From positions 1-49,748 of the forward strand of contig LIIK01000016.1 of NCBI GenBank assembly GCA_001421095.1: a DNA stretch of 49,748 nt. Reading direction: 5' to 3'. Within the stretch, counting starts at the first letter, position 1; each line of letters begins with the position of its first letter. Below the pieces are notes generated by a model. That model saw nothing but the letters and a program-made list of their open reading frames with translations. It made no database searches and had not been told where the DNA came from. This document shows, piece by piece, positions 16,536 to 26,206 of the stretch. Source of the DNA: Candidatus [Bacteroides] periocalifornicus (GTDB lineage Bacteria > Bacteroidota > Bacteroidia > Bacteroidales > CAJPTX01). A program made the position numbers and the translations under genes.

Positions 16536-17435
16536 CTAAACGAGCCGTGAATCCACGTACTGCGCTATCTCACGGAACTGGGAGGGAAGAAACCAAGCAA
16601 TGGAGGCATCCCTCTGCCACCAACGCATTTGCCGCTTGGCGTATCTCCTAGTATTCACACGGATAGCCTCGGTGGCCTGCTGGAGGGTGAGTAGGCCGTC
16701 GATATAGCTGAATATCTCAGAGTAGCCCACACTTTTAAGGGGTTGCAGCTCTCGGTAGGGCAAGAGTCCCTCCACCTCCTCCACCAGCCCATCGGCCAGC
16801 ATCTGCTCCACCCTCAGCCCTATACGTTCGGTAAGCTCAGGCCACTCGCGCCGTAGCCCTACATTTACCACGGTAAAGGGCCTGGGTTTAGGCTTAAGTT
16901 CCATCCACTCGCTGAAGGGTGTTCCCGTCTGGAGCGTAACCTCTAGCGCCCGCAGCACACGCGCGCCATTCTGCCTGTCGATGCAGGCCCAGGTGGCTGG
17001 GTCACGCTCTCGCAATTCGGCCGCCAGCGCCCCAACACCCTCCGAATTCAGCCTGGCGGTAAGGGTCTTACGCAGCGCGATATCTGGCTCTGGGAGTGGC
17101 GCAATCCCCTTGGTGAGTGCATCGAGATAGAGCATAGACCCCCCAGTGAGGATGGCCACATGCCCTCGCTGGAAAATTTCGGCCAACCGCTGCAACGCCT
17201 CCTCTTCGAATTGCCCGCAGGAAAACCGCTGCCGCACGCTACGGTCGGCTATAAAATGATGCTCTGCCGCCTCCAGTTCCCCAGGCGAGGGGCGTGCTAC
17301 GCCTATACGCAATTCTCGGTATACCTGCCGGCTGTCTGCCGACACTATTGGGCAGTGCCACAGGTTGGCCAAGGCTATGCTCAATGCTGTTTTGCCAACA
17401 GACGTGGGCCCGTAGAGCGCAATGAGATAATCCAT
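16536..17435 (-). CDS. miaA: tRNA dimethylallyltransferase MiaA
   Basis: MiaA transfers dimethylallyl from DMAPP to N6 of A37 in tRNAs reading U-starting codons. The protein has 299 residues. The P-loop GPTSVGKT (9-16) is followed by SADSRQVYRELRIG near 36, which contains the catalytic Asp of the family, then GGSMLYLDALTKG near 98 (usual GGTGLY), RDPATWACIDRQNGARVLRALE near 145, and the C-terminal RRYAKRQMRWW tRNA-binding segment. The start overlaps the stop of the upstream gene by one base (TGATG). Confidence 0.94.
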   Translation of the reverse strand: MDYLIALYGPTSVGKTALSIALANLWHCPIVSADSRQVYRELRIGVARPSPGELEAAEHHFIADRSVRQRFSCGQFEEEALQRLAEIFQRGHVAILTGGSMLYLDALTKGIAPLPEPDIALRKTLTARLNSEGVGALAAELRERDPATWACIDRQNGARVLRALEVTLQTGTPFSEWMELKPKPRPFTVVNVGLRREWPELTERIGLRVEQMLADGLVEEVEGLLPYRELQPLKSVGYSEIFSYIDGLLTLQQATEAIRVNTRRYAKRQMRWWQRDASIAWFLPSQFREIAQYVDSRLV

Positions 17436-17950
17436 CAGTCGCCCGTATCCTCCCGACGGAGATCGTCAAGAATCGCCTTAATATCGCTGTCAGATTGGGT
17501 TACCAGATCGTTGGTGAACTCTGGGGCCTCGCCACATCCTGAAAGGCAGCGTCCCTCTGGCGGCACACTGTCGCCTTCTACCACGGCCGTAAGCGTAATA
17601 TGAAGCGCTCGGTCAGAGAGGATATCGTAATTGTAAATCAAGTGGCTACCCTCCCCTGCAAGCAGATCGCACAGCCGTACATTGCCCATGTGCACCTTTT
17701 CCTGGCTATCGGTATCCTCATCGTCAAACACATCGGTAATATTGGCGAACTCTGGGTTGGGTATCTCCAGCCCCAGTGTCCAGTCTTCCCCTGCGATGAA
17801 AAACGATGTGATATCAAAGGTGGGCATATGGAGATCGCTTAGGATGAGAGTATTGAATATTGCAAAAGTGCTCTGCGCAGCAATTTCATAGACACGGGAA
17901 AATTCGGGTCTTTCTGGATCTACTGCCGTAAATATGAAAATGGGTATCAT
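17435..17950 (-). CDS. pRiA4b ORF3-like (IS1096 TnpR-like) protein
   Basis: The 171-residue acidic protein resembles the pRiA4b ORF-3 family (PF07929-type fold). It shows an N-terminal strand-helix TFAIFNTLILSDLHMPTFD, a Trp-containing EDWTLGLEIP, then MGNVRLCDLLAGEGSHLIYNYDI, DRALHITLTAVVEG and a Cys-containing CLSGCGEAPEF. Molecular function in this family is not established; members are found on plasmids and near transposons but also as fixed chromosomal genes in Bacteroidota. The ATG at 17950 is preferred, because the frame upstream has no family similarity. It is translationally coupled to miaA through a one-base overlap. Confidence 0.6.
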   Translation of the reverse strand: MIPIFIFTAVDPERPEFSRVYEIAAQSTFAIFNTLILSDLHMPTFDITSFFIAGEDWTLGLEIPNPEFANITDVFDDEDTDSQEKVHMGNVRLCDLLAGEGSHLIYNYDILSDRALHITLTAVVEGDSVPPEGRCLSGCGEAPEFTNDLVTQSDSDIKAILDDLRREDTGD

Positions 17951-18153
17951 CGCCCTGAAAGTATAGTATACGTTATAAACGTGCAAGTGGTGCTGTTTGT
18001 TACAGAGGCCGCCATGGCGCACAAAAAACGCCAGGGTTGCCCCAGGCGCACTTCTACACTAAACACTCCCATTAAAATGCCCTCGGATTCACCAACCTTT
18101 AGCTATGGAATTGTCCTGATGAGCGAACTGTAAATATCAGGAATCCAGCCTCT

Positions 18154-19932
18154 TTACACACCAGCTACTACCTTCCCTCCCACCGCAAACGTAAGCTCCT
18201 GCTCTAGGGATCCCCGTGAGGTGAGTGCAAGCGTAGTTCCCAGCACGGCAAGCAGCCTCTGCGCAACCTGTAATTCTACGCTACCGTTCGGGGTTAGGGG
18301 TAAATCTGATGAGGCCTCCCCTATCGGGCGCACCGGCGACATGGTAAGCCGCTCGCCCACATAGCGGATGTAAAAACGCAGTTGGGATGGATTGCTCCCA
18401 GGATTCTCCGCACCGTACACCACTACCCCTTGCTCTGCATTCTGAATGGCGCACCCCAGGAGAATCTCCAGCACCGCCGTGAGCTTCTCCACATCGACCC
18501 GTAGAGTTGGCCTTACCCCAGGGGCTATCTCATAGCGCAATGACACGAGGTCTTGGCGCTTCATCCGATGCACCATCCTTGTACCCTGCGAGAACAGCCC
18601 CTCGAAAAGGGTGGATAGCCGGCACTCTGTGGGATGGGGACGCACCTCCGTGGCCCGAAGATTCGCCAGCGTTATCATGCTATCCATAACACGCATGAGG
18701 CTAAAGGCATTCTGGTTGATCACTTCTAGGCTCTCCTTAACCTCTGGGTTCTCACTCGGGAGCGAAGCCACATACTGCGAATAGCCCACTATAGCATTGA
18801 GCGGTGTTCGCAATTCATGCGATACGTTGGCCAGGAATTCACTCTGGCTAGTGCTGGCGGCGTGCTGGTTGGGCACGGCATCCTTCTTGCGCCTGCGTAC
18901 CGCCACGGGCAATGCAGCCACTAGGGCCGAACAACGTGATAATACCCGCCCAACGGTGGATGTTCCGAAAAACTGGGATATCGTGAATACAGTGGCTGCC
19001 GAGAGGAGCGAGATCAACGCCACAATGCCCAGCGCACGACTTGCCCCACCAGACTCTGCCGATGCCGTAGCCCCGCCATGCACAGGGGCTACCTCCACAG
19101 CCTCCTCAGGCTCTAGCAGCTCTTCTCCCTCCTGTGGCAGTGCCTTGAGCGCAAGGCGAAATGCAGCCTGCGCAGAATCTGGACTCTGCTGAGCTTCTGC
19201 CTGGTAGCGAGACTCTAAAGCGTAGAGGCTATCGATAGCCAAACGCTGCTGGTAAAGCGTGTCTGAGAGCTTGGCGAGGTAGGCATTGACGGCGATCAGC
19301 TGCTCGTTGGCGCGCCGGAGTTGCCCCTCGTAGCTATCCAAGAGCGCCTGCTGGGTAACGGGTTTCCGCGGGGCACGCACATGGGATGCCAACCGCAAGA
19401 AACTGGGGAGTATGAGGTGGGCATGCTCTTCTATGTTACCCGCATTGATCGAGTAGGACCACTGATCCGGTTTGCCCGCAAAGGTGCTCTTCTCGAAGGC
19501 GATCATCCACCCGGGGTCGAAAGCCGGCCGCTCGCTGATGATTAGCACTGGGTAGTCGTTGAAGAATTCATACATCTCCGGGAGCTGCGGCATCGCCGAC
19601 GGGGTAACGTAGACCACGTGCGGACGCCCTTTGGTGCTACGGTTAGACCAGTCGAAGGTGTAAATGATCTCCACTGGCTTACCGTGAATCTTCCTATGCC
19701 GCACCGCCTTCTCTAGCTGGCGGGCTACAAGATTCTGCGCCCCGATGATCTCGATGTAGAATTTCTGCTGGTCGCGGATATCAGGCCACTTTATCCGGGT
19801 AGAGAACTGCAGTAGGTAGTCGACCCTAGGATCTCGTGGCACTGAATCGGAGGCAGCCCACCCTGCTAGCGGCAAGAGGAGGCATCCCAGCAGCTGCAGT
19901 AAGAATCTTGGATGACGACGGTAACGCTCCAC
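18154..19932 (-). CDS. YfiR-domain sensor histidine kinase, degenerate ATPase
   Basis: The 592 residues hold a signal sequence, a YfiR/DUF4154-like periplasmic domain (about 30-190, with IEIIGAQNLVARQLEKAV and VLIISERPAFDPGWMIAFE), a coiled coil (about 200-240), one membrane helix (about 300-325) and a HisKA domain with the phospho-acceptor His at about 372 (EFLANVSHELRTPLNA). The C-terminal ATPase region is unusual: the N-box Asn appears replaced (LLGCAIQNAEQG), and the G1 box DxGxG appears as YVGERL. Autophosphorylation is therefore doubtful. YfiR domains sense redox or envelope state in other systems. Translation appears to start at a GTG. No response regulator lies beside it, so the partner is unknown. 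Confidence 0.72.
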   Translation of the reverse strand: MERYRRHPRFLLQLLGCLLLPLAGWAASDSVPRDPRVDYLLQFSTRIKWPDIRDQQKFYIEIIGAQNLVARQLEKAVRHRKIHGKPVEIIYTFDWSNRSTKGRPHVVYVTPSAMPQLPEMYEFFNDYPVLIISERPAFDPGWMIAFEKSTFAGKPDQWSYSINAGNIEEHAHLILPSFLRLASHVRAPRKPVTQQALLDSYEGQLRRANEQLIAVNAYLAKLSDTLYQQRLAIDSLYALESRYQAEAQQSPDSAQAAFRLALKALPQEGEELLEPEEAVEVAPVHGGATASAESGGASRALGIVALISLLSAATVFTISQFFGTSTVGRVLSRCSALVAALPVAVRRRKKDAVPNQHAASTSQSEFLANVSHELRTPLNAIVGYSQYVASLPSENPEVKESLEVINQNAFSLMRVMDSMITLANLRATEVRPHPTECRLSTLFEGLFSQGTRMVHRMKRQDLVSLRYEIAPGVRPTLRVDVEKLTAVLEILLGCAIQNAEQGVVVYGAENPGSNPSQLRFYIRYVGERLTMSPVRPIGEASSDLPLTPNGSVELQVAQRLLAVLGTTLALTSRGSLEQELTFAVGGKVVAGV

Positions 19933-20235
19933 TTTAGTAAGTACAGTTTAAGAAGGATAACGAGGGCTACTATCATGCCCTCTTTTTTTTTGCCAAATTC
20001 TCTAGAACATCTAGCGGTGAGGGTAGTAGGTAGCGTTGTTCCATGCGCTAGCTCCCTCAAAAAATCCCGTTGCAAAGGAACACCAAATAGGCGAAATAAC
20101 CTAGGGTAAAAGCCCAACATTGTGGTAATAGCACTATCTTTGCAGGGCAAAGGGGCAATATTGTACACCAACGGATAAAATAGATTCTGCCCGATTCCCC
20201 AGCATGCCCTGTACTAGTTAACCCTCTCATAGTCT
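19933..20235. other. Divergent intergenic region, kinase/helicase
   Basis: This 303-base gap between the kinase (-) and the RecB-like gene (+) has a nine-base T-run at 19982-19990 and the promoter element listed at 20135-20142. I see no gene and no clear - strand TAnnTTTG element for the kinase. Confidence 0.5.
20135..20142 (+). promoter_or_regulatory. Promoter -7 element for the helicase-nuclease gene
   Basis: TATCTTTG, a match to TAnnTTTG, gives a leader of roughly 85 bases before the ATG at 20236. Confidence 0.6.
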
Positions 20236-23200
20236 ATGGCTAGCCTAAAGCTCTACGATGCCAGTGCCGGCTCTGGCAAGACCCACACCCTGGTGCTAGA
20301 GTACCTGACCCACCTCCTGGCTGACTCGGCCGCACCCTCCGCAGACTCCCCCACTACCCCGTGGATGCCCACCCGGTACGCCTCCACGCTTTGCGTCACC
20401 TTTACGAACAAGGCAACCGCAGAGCTGAAAAGCCGCATTGTAGGCACGCTCTACTCTCTGGTAAAAGCGGAATCCTCCCCCATGCTGCCAGACCTCGCCG
20501 CTGCCACTGGCCTTGGCGTAGCCACCCTGAGAGCGCGGGCCGCACGTTGCCTTAAAGCGATACTCCACCACTACTCCCAGCTGGGGGTAAGCACCATCGA
20601 TAGCTTTGTAGAGCGCATGGGCAAAAGCCTATTCTGGGAGATTGGGGTACCTGGCGACACCCGTGTGATGCTAGACCAAGAACGCCTAATAGACGACGGA
20701 ATTGTACGCCTGCTCAGCAATCTTGATCCTGAGAGTGCCATTTTCTCCTGGATTCGCACCCTAATCCTAGAAAACCTAGAGAACGGACAGCCCTGGCATC
20801 TAGTGCCCGCCGTGCAGAAACGGGCCCAGCAGCTATTCCAACCCGTGTTTCAGCTCATGGCGCCCGAAAAGCGCGCGGAGTTCTTCTCGCCCACCCTGCT
20901 CGTTCCGCTACGCAAATACCTCACCGAGACTGCCCGCGAGGCGCTGAACTCCCTGAAGCAGCAGGCCGAAGTGCTCGAGAATCTACGCCTACAATTCGGG
21001 ATTGCTACAGACGTCTTCAGCTACAGTAGCAACGGGACATCGCATTGGGACAAATCGGTAGCCAAGGTACTCGCCCACACCGAGGGCGACCTCCCAGAGC
21101 TGGGTAGCCGCGCCATAGCCGCCTGCCATGATGGCGAGCTGTGGTTCGCCAAAAGCATACAGGGGCGTAGCGCCCTCATAGGCATCGTAGAGCAGCACCT
21201 GCTTACCCCCTACCGAGAGTTTATAGTCAGCTACATCCGCCTTTGCGCCCTCTACTGCACCGCTACCCGCACCCGCAATCTACTCCCCCACCTAGGCATG
21301 CTCCACGACCTACGGGAGTGCATCAACACTGCCGAACTCGAACAGCACTCGCTGCTGCTGGCCGACACCACCTCGCTGCTAGTGGCGCTTAGCGGGGGTG
21401 ATGACCTATCCTTCGTCTACGAGAAAATGGGGACGAGGTATGACAGCCTCCTGATCGATGAATTCCAAGACACCTCCCGCCTCCATTGGCGCCTACTCGC
21501 CCCCTTGGTCCACAACAGCCTCGCGCAAGGAGGCATCTCGCTCCTGGTGGGCGATGTGAAGCAGGCCATTTACCGATGGCGGGGCGGCGATTGGCAGCTC
21601 CTAGCCAGAGACATCCCCGAGGAGTTCGCTAGGGTATTCGGCATCGATAAGCACGTGCTAGAGTACAACTACCGGAGCTCGCCCTCCGTGGTGAAATTCA
21701 ATAACCAACTATTCTCCAAGGCACTAGAGAATCTCATCGCATTCTGCGCAGAGAAGGCCAACAAAGCCTACCCTCCAGAATACGAGGCTATAGAAGCCTA
21801 CCCAGAGTTGAAAAGGGCCGTAGACCAAACCCTTTCCCAATTCACCACCACGCTCCGCGCCGCCTACGAGGGGCTCCAGCAAAAATCGCCTCGGGAAGAT
21901 GTAGATGCTGGGCACGTGGAACTGCTACTAGCCAAAGAGCCCGAAGTCAGCCCCCTGGAGAATGCTACCGCAGAGGAAGAGAGGGCGATCTCCCAAGCCG
22001 TCGTAGAGCTCACCCTCCAGCAAATAGACCACCTTATAGACACTGAAGGTCTAGCCCCCAGCGATATAGCCATACTCGTGCGCCGTAGCAAATCTGCAGT
22101 ACCCATTGCCAACGCCATTCTAGCCCACAATACCCAGCGCGCCAATAAATACGGCGTGGTGAGCCAAGAGGCCCTGCTACTCGACCTCTCGCCAAACGTT
22201 CAGTTCATGCTTGCAGCCCTACGCGCTGTAGCAGGCGTACACTCCCACGTAGACACCGCCCTAATAGCCCGCCACCTCGATTCGCTACAGGGATTCTCTC
22301 CCCTAGAGTGGGCATCCAGACTCATGGGGCTCTCCCCGCGAAAAGCATCCCACCAGTCCCCGCAGCTTTCCCCCAGCACTTCCCGGCATGACTGCACTCC
22401 TCCCAAACCCCACAACAGCATGGTGGATAGTACGCTAGCGTGGCTGCGCCGCCTCCGCTCGCTCCCGATACTCGAGGCCTTCGATGCCATTGCCGAGGGG
22501 CTAAAGCTACCCACCTCGCCCGGGGAACTCCCCTACCTCTCAGCCCTTCGCGATATGGTGCACAGTTTCCCCTCAGAGCAGGGAAGCACCCTAGCGGCAT
22601 TCATCCAGCGCTACCAAGAGCAGGATGCCAGCAAGCGGATGCTGCCCCTTAGCCAGTCGAGCAGCTCGGTGAATGTGCTCACTATCCACAAGGCGAAAGG
22701 GCTGGAATTCAAGGCGGTAATATGCCCAGAGGTAGATTGGGATATAATAGCCCTCCCCTCCCTGCAAACCGAAATTATCTGGGCTCCCCCCGTTGGGCCA
22801 GAGCTGGAGAATCTACTGCTGCCTACACGCCTCTCGCTCGGCAATGGTAACAGCAATAGCCCCCTCCATGCACCTGCGGTACTCGAGGAGCATTGCCTAG
22901 CCGGGGCAGACGCCCTAAATCTCCTTTACGTTGCCTTTACCCGGGCCAAAGACTGGCTCTCGATAATCTACGCCCCCAAGGGGAAAAAGACCGAGAAATC
23001 CTCCGTGAAAAGCACCCAAGCGGGCAAGAAAACCAACGGGCGCACCTACACCCAGCTGCTAGAATCAGCGCTCGCTGCCATTGGTTGGGACTGCGAGGAA
23101 GAGGCCGATACCCACGTAAAATACAGCCTGGGAAGGTTTTCCGCAACCCCTTCAGCCCCCTCCGACACCCCGATTGCGATTCGCCCGCCATCCCGGGAAG

Positions 23201-23739
23201 AGCGCCCCCTCTTCGCCACCACCCCGCTCCCCATTCGGATATCCATTCCCGAACGCAATACTCTGGAGTACGAGCAGGCCACGCGTCGCCGTGCCGCCAG
23301 AACCCTGGGCGAATCGTTGCACGCCCTGCTACAGGCTGCCAATAAGGCCGAGGATATCGCCGCGGGTATCGCTGCCCTGTCGGCTAGCGGGATGCTAAAA
23401 CCCGAGGCTGCCAGCCAACTCATAGCCACCATCGGCCAAATGGCAGGAGAGCCGCCGCTTGCCCACCTATTCTCTGGCGATTACACCGCCATCGCAGAGC
23501 GGGATATCCTAGCCCAAGACGGGCAAACCCACCGTCCGGATAGGATTGCCATTTCTGAATCAGAAACCCTGGTGGTAGACTTTAAGTTCGGGCGCCCGCA
23601 AGCCTCCCATAGCCGCCAGGTAGCCCGCTACTGCCAGCTGCTGCAAGAGCTGGGATACGCACGCCCGCAGGGGTACCTCTGGTACCTGCGTCCAGACACA
23701 GGCCAGGGGGCCCTGGTAGAAGTACCAGCAACCCCCTAG
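20236..23739 (+). CDS. RecB/AddA-like UvrD helicase-nuclease
   Basis: This 1167-residue protein is built like the AddA/RecB subunit of the double-strand-break repair nuclease. Helicase motifs run in order: DASAGSGKTHT (8-18), VTFTNKATAELKSRI near 55, GVSTIDSF near 118, LLIDEFQDTSRLHW near 410, VGDVKQAIYRWRGGD near 438, YNYRSSPSVV near 477, NVLTIHKAKGLEFKAVICPE near 813 and LLYVAFTRAKDWL near 896. The C-terminus carries a PD-(D/E)xK nuclease: GESLHALL, RPDRIAI, VVDFKFG and HSRQVARYCQLL. Such enzymes unwind and resect DNA ends and usually work with an AddB-type partner. None is adjacent: the next gene is on the other strand. Confidence 0.9.
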   Translation: MASLKLYDASAGSGKTHTLVLEYLTHLLADSAAPSADSPTTPWMPTRYASTLCVTFTNKATAELKSRIVGTLYSLVKAESSPMLPDLAAATGLGVATLRARAARCLKAILHHYSQLGVSTIDSFVERMGKSLFWEIGVPGDTRVMLDQERLIDDGIVRLLSNLDPESAIFSWIRTLILENLENGQPWHLVPAVQKRAQQLFQPVFQLMAPEKRAEFFSPTLLVPLRKYLTETAREALNSLKQQAEVLENLRLQFGIATDVFSYSSNGTSHWDKSVAKVLAHTEGDLPELGSRAIAACHDGELWFAKSIQGRSALIGIVEQHLLTPYREFIVSYIRLCALYCTATRTRNLLPHLGMLHDLRECINTAELEQHSLLLADTTSLLVALSGGDDLSFVYEKMGTRYDSLLIDEFQDTSRLHWRLLAPLVHNSLAQGGISLLVGDVKQAIYRWRGGDWQLLARDIPEEFARVFGIDKHVLEYNYRSSPSVVKFNNQLFSKALENLIAFCAEKANKAYPPEYEAIEAYPELKRAVDQTLSQFTTTLRAAYEGLQQKSPREDVDAGHVELLLAKEPEVSPLENATAEEERAISQAVVELTLQQIDHLIDTEGLAPSDIAILVRRSKSAVPIANAILAHNTQRANKYGVVSQEALLLDLSPNVQFMLAALRAVAGVHSHVDTALIARHLDSLQGFSPLEWASRLMGLSPRKASHQSPQLSPSTSRHDCTPPKPHNSMVDSTLAWLRRLRSLPILEAFDAIAEGLKLPTSPGELPYLSALRDMVHSFPSEQGSTLAAFIQRYQEQDASKRMLPLSQSSSSVNVLTIHKAKGLEFKAVICPEVDWDIIALPSLQTEIIWAPPVGPELENLLLPTRLSLGNGNSNSPLHAPAVLEEHCLAGADALNLLYVAFTRAKDWLSIIYAPKGKKTEKSSVKSTQAGKKTNGRTYTQLLESALAAIGWDCEEEADTHVKYSLGRFSATPSAPSDTPIAIRPPSREERPLFATTPLPIRISIPERNTLEYEQATRRRAARTLGESLHALLQAANKAEDIAAGIAALSASGMLKPEAASQLIATIGQMAGEPPLAHLFSGDYTAIAERDILAQDGQTHRPDRIAISESETLVVDFKFGRPQASHSRQVARYCQLLQELGYARPQGYLWYLRPDTGQGALVEVPATP

Positions 23740-23794
23740 CACCGCTGAAAGTGGTGTAAACTAGAGTATTTTCTATCCCTTTCTCTTCTATAGC

Positions 23795-23821
23795 GCCTGG
23801 CTTTGCCCAGGCATTTTTTTT
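23795..23821 (+). terminator. Intrinsic terminator of the helicase-nuclease gene
   Basis: GCCTGG/CCAGGC with a 6-base loop is followed directly by A and a run of eight or more T residues. It lies about 55 bases after the stop codon. Confidence 0.85.
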
Positions 23822-23909
23822 CAATCCTGTTCACCAGATGCCAAGCAGGGATTCTTCCTGCCCGCCCATGGTGCAGAGGGCGGCGTACCGTTCACCCGCT
23901 TTCGCCCCA

Positions 23910-25544
23910 TCAGTCCTGCTCGCTCCAATCATCGTCCACATCGTCTACCCAATCATCCTCATCCTCTAGAGATGCGGGCTTTCCCTTATCCCGCATTTTG
24001 TGCAGCACACCATTTCGAGCTACCCAAAGCCCCCCGTTGGAATCGATGTCCCGATAGAACCACACATCCCCATCATTCTCGATCAAGTCGACCGCCGTGG
24101 GGTCTACCCGCAGGTACACGCCCTCGGGTAGATACAGCCGGCAGCTCACCCAGCAAACGTAGCCACTGGGCATTTGCCGCATGCTATAGCGCATGGGGAA
24201 TCGTATGGTATCGCCGCTGAGCGTAGGCCTATAGCGCACCTGATGGTTAAGGCTGAACTGGTCTGCCGAGAAGAGCGAGAAGGACTGCCGTTTCACCTGC
24301 AGAGTGCCCACGGAGTCATCAGTAGCCCGCACCTCCAGCTCCACGAGCCTATCCATCTCCTCCACCTTCACCATCCCCCCGTAGAGCTGTCTGAACGAGA
24401 GACTCTTCCTCGGCCTCTTCCCGTCCGTTTTCCCCAGAGCTTTCCCCACCCCCACTAGCGTTACTGTATCACCCGGCCTTACACGGAGGGGGTACTCCCG
24501 CGAAACCGTCTGCGTATTGTAGAACGCCCCGGTATCATAATGGACAGCAAGCACCCCGAGCCCAACTAGCGCAGCCACCCACACGCCCAGGGCTATGAGG
24601 CTCGCCACCCTGTTCACCCGAAAGCGCGTGAGGCAGCGCAAGCCCAGCACGAAGAGAAAGCCCAACGGGATAAGCACCACCAGCTCTATGAGCAGCACCC
24701 AAGGTATCGAAAGCCCGTAGGTGCCGACAATCGAGCCCAACGTCTGCCCAAAATCGCCGAGCAATTCCGTATCGAACCGCCGCACCATGGCGAACGCCCC
24801 TATCAGCATGCCCACCGCGCCCACGGCACTGGCCACCACCAAAGTCGCACCCACCACCATCACCAGGACACGCAGCAAGCCCAGGAGCGCTGTACCCAGC
24901 AGGCTCAGGAGCCCAAGGAATACATTCTCTGACCGCCCCCCCATACGCCGCCCGTCTCGCGCCTCGCCCCGAAGATTCTGGTACTGCGAACGGATCTCAT
25001 CCTGCAGACGGTCGAAGGTGAGCGGCTCACCCTTCATCTCCATTTTCTGCAACGGGGTAACCGCCTTGGGAATAGCCAACCACAGCACTATATACACCAG
25101 AATGCCAGCGCCATACATGCATGTACCCACGATGAATAGCAGCCGGAAAATCCAAGGCGAAACCCCGACCCGCAGCCCTAGGCCCGCGCATACACCCCCG
25201 AACACCCGATGGTCGGGATCACGATAGAGGCGAAGCCGCTGGTGGTAGCGCTCAGCCTGCTCGTGGTCATTCACCACCGCCTCGGGCGCGATGTCATCAG
25301 GTGTCCCTATCTGCTCTATCGCGCTGCGCACCGCATCGGCAGTCAGACAGCCGACAGCAAAGCCCGGCGTGCCAGAGAGGAGCTCGGCCAGACGCTCCTC
25401 TATGCTTTGCAGCACCTCGCGCCCCTCTGCCCCACTGCCAAAGCGGGCGATGAGCGAATCCAAATAGCCGCGTAGCAGCTGGTAGCCTTCCTGGTCTACA
25501 GTAAAGCTGTATCCACCTAAACTGATGTGCATCACCTTTTCCAT
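23910..25544 (-). CDS. PspC-domain membrane protein (large paralogue)
   Basis: The 544-residue protein has a soluble N-terminal region (1-105) related to that of the smaller paralogue at 26.2 kb. A PspC domain follows (about 106-165: YRDPDHRVFGGVCAGLGLRVG, then a membrane helix ending VLWLAIP). Four or five further membrane helices occupy about 205-350. A large extracytoplasmic C-terminal domain (about 355-544) is rich in beta-strand and ends in a very acidic Asp/Glu tail. PspC proteins respond to inner-membrane stress in other bacteria. The start ATG at 25544 is preceded by GGAGGA lying within the padR stop region, so translation is coupled to padR with two bases between the genes. Confidence 0.82.
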   Translation of the reverse strand: MEKVMHISLGGYSFTVDQEGYQLLRGYLDSLIARFGSGAEGREVLQSIEERLAELLSGTPGFAVGCLTADAVRSAIEQIGTPDDIAPEAVVNDHEQAERYHQRLRLYRDPDHRVFGGVCAGLGLRVGVSPWIFRLLFIVGTCMYGAGILVYIVLWLAIPKAVTPLQKMEMKGEPLTFDRLQDEIRSQYQNLRGEARDGRRMGGRSENVFLGLLSLLGTALLGLLRVLVMVVGATLVVASAVGAVGMLIGAFAMVRRFDTELLGDFGQTLGSIVGTYGLSIPWVLLIELVVLIPLGFLFVLGLRCLTRFRVNRVASLIALGVWVAALVGLGVLAVHYDTGAFYNTQTVSREYPLRVRPGDTVTLVGVGKALGKTDGKRPRKSLSFRQLYGGMVKVEEMDRLVELEVRATDDSVGTLQVKRQSFSLFSADQFSLNHQVRYRPTLSGDTIRFPMRYSMRQMPSGYVCWVSCRLYLPEGVYLRVDPTAVDLIENDGDVWFYRDIDSNGGLWVARNGVLHKMRDKGKPASLEDEDDWVDDVDDDWSEQD

Positions 25545-25546
25545 GG

Positions 25547-25915
25547 CTATTCCTCCGTAGTTTTTGCCCCTGTTTCGCCGTTACTGGCAAGCAGCGTGTT
25601 CACCGTCTCTACCGTGGCGTACCAGGCCTTTTGCAGTATATCGAAGTAGGCTATGCCCTGCGGCGTAAGGCTGTAGTACTTGCGCGGAGGCCCCTGCTGG
25701 GATTCCTCCCAACGATAGCCCAGGTATCCCTGGTTCTTGAGGCGCGAAAGAAGGGGGTAAACCGAGCCTTCCACCACTATCATCTCCGCCTCCTTCAGGG
25801 CATTCACCAGATCGGTGGTGTAGGCATCGCCCCGCTGCAGCGCGCTGAGTATGCAAAGCTCTAGCACCCCCCTACGCATCTGCGTTATCACATTCTCCAC
25901 ATTCATCTCACTCAT
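25547..25915 (-). CDS. PadR-family transcriptional regulator
   Basis: The 122-residue protein is a winged-helix PadR regulator: RRGVLELCILSALQRGDAY (first helices), EGSVYPLLSRLKNQGYL (recognition helix near 50-66), and GPPRKYYSLTPQG (wing, near 75-87), then a dimerising helix. PadR members bind small phenolics or cell-envelope signals and usually repress neighbours. The ATG at 25915 is chosen because a strong GGAGGA site lies 9 bases upstream; a TTG two codons earlier is less likely. It sits between two PspC paralogues, and control of both is a likely role. Confidence 0.87.
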   Translation of the reverse strand: MSEMNVENVITQMRRGVLELCILSALQRGDAYTTDLVNALKEAEMIVVEGSVYPLLSRLKNQGYLGYRWEESQQGPPRKYYSLTPQGIAYFDILQKAWYATVETVNTLLASNGETGAKTTEE

Positions 25916-26206
25916 GGCCAAATCCTCCCTTATTGACTAAACCTTGGGCCAACGGCTAACCCTGGCTGGGCTGGGCAAGCACCTCTGCCCCATTCTCCTG
26001 TTTGAAACCCCATCCTCCATACGCTACGCCATGCTGGCCTAGCGCGCTGCGGCCCAGCGAGTACCCGGGTAGATCCGTACCGTAACGATACCGTAGCGAG
26101 GGCGATGCGCGCTGCGCCGACGATCTAGAAAAGCCAAAAGCATCCGTTCCATGATTCTATTCAGATTTTAATCCAACCATACTCTTACAGGTTCGCATAG
26201 CGATGC

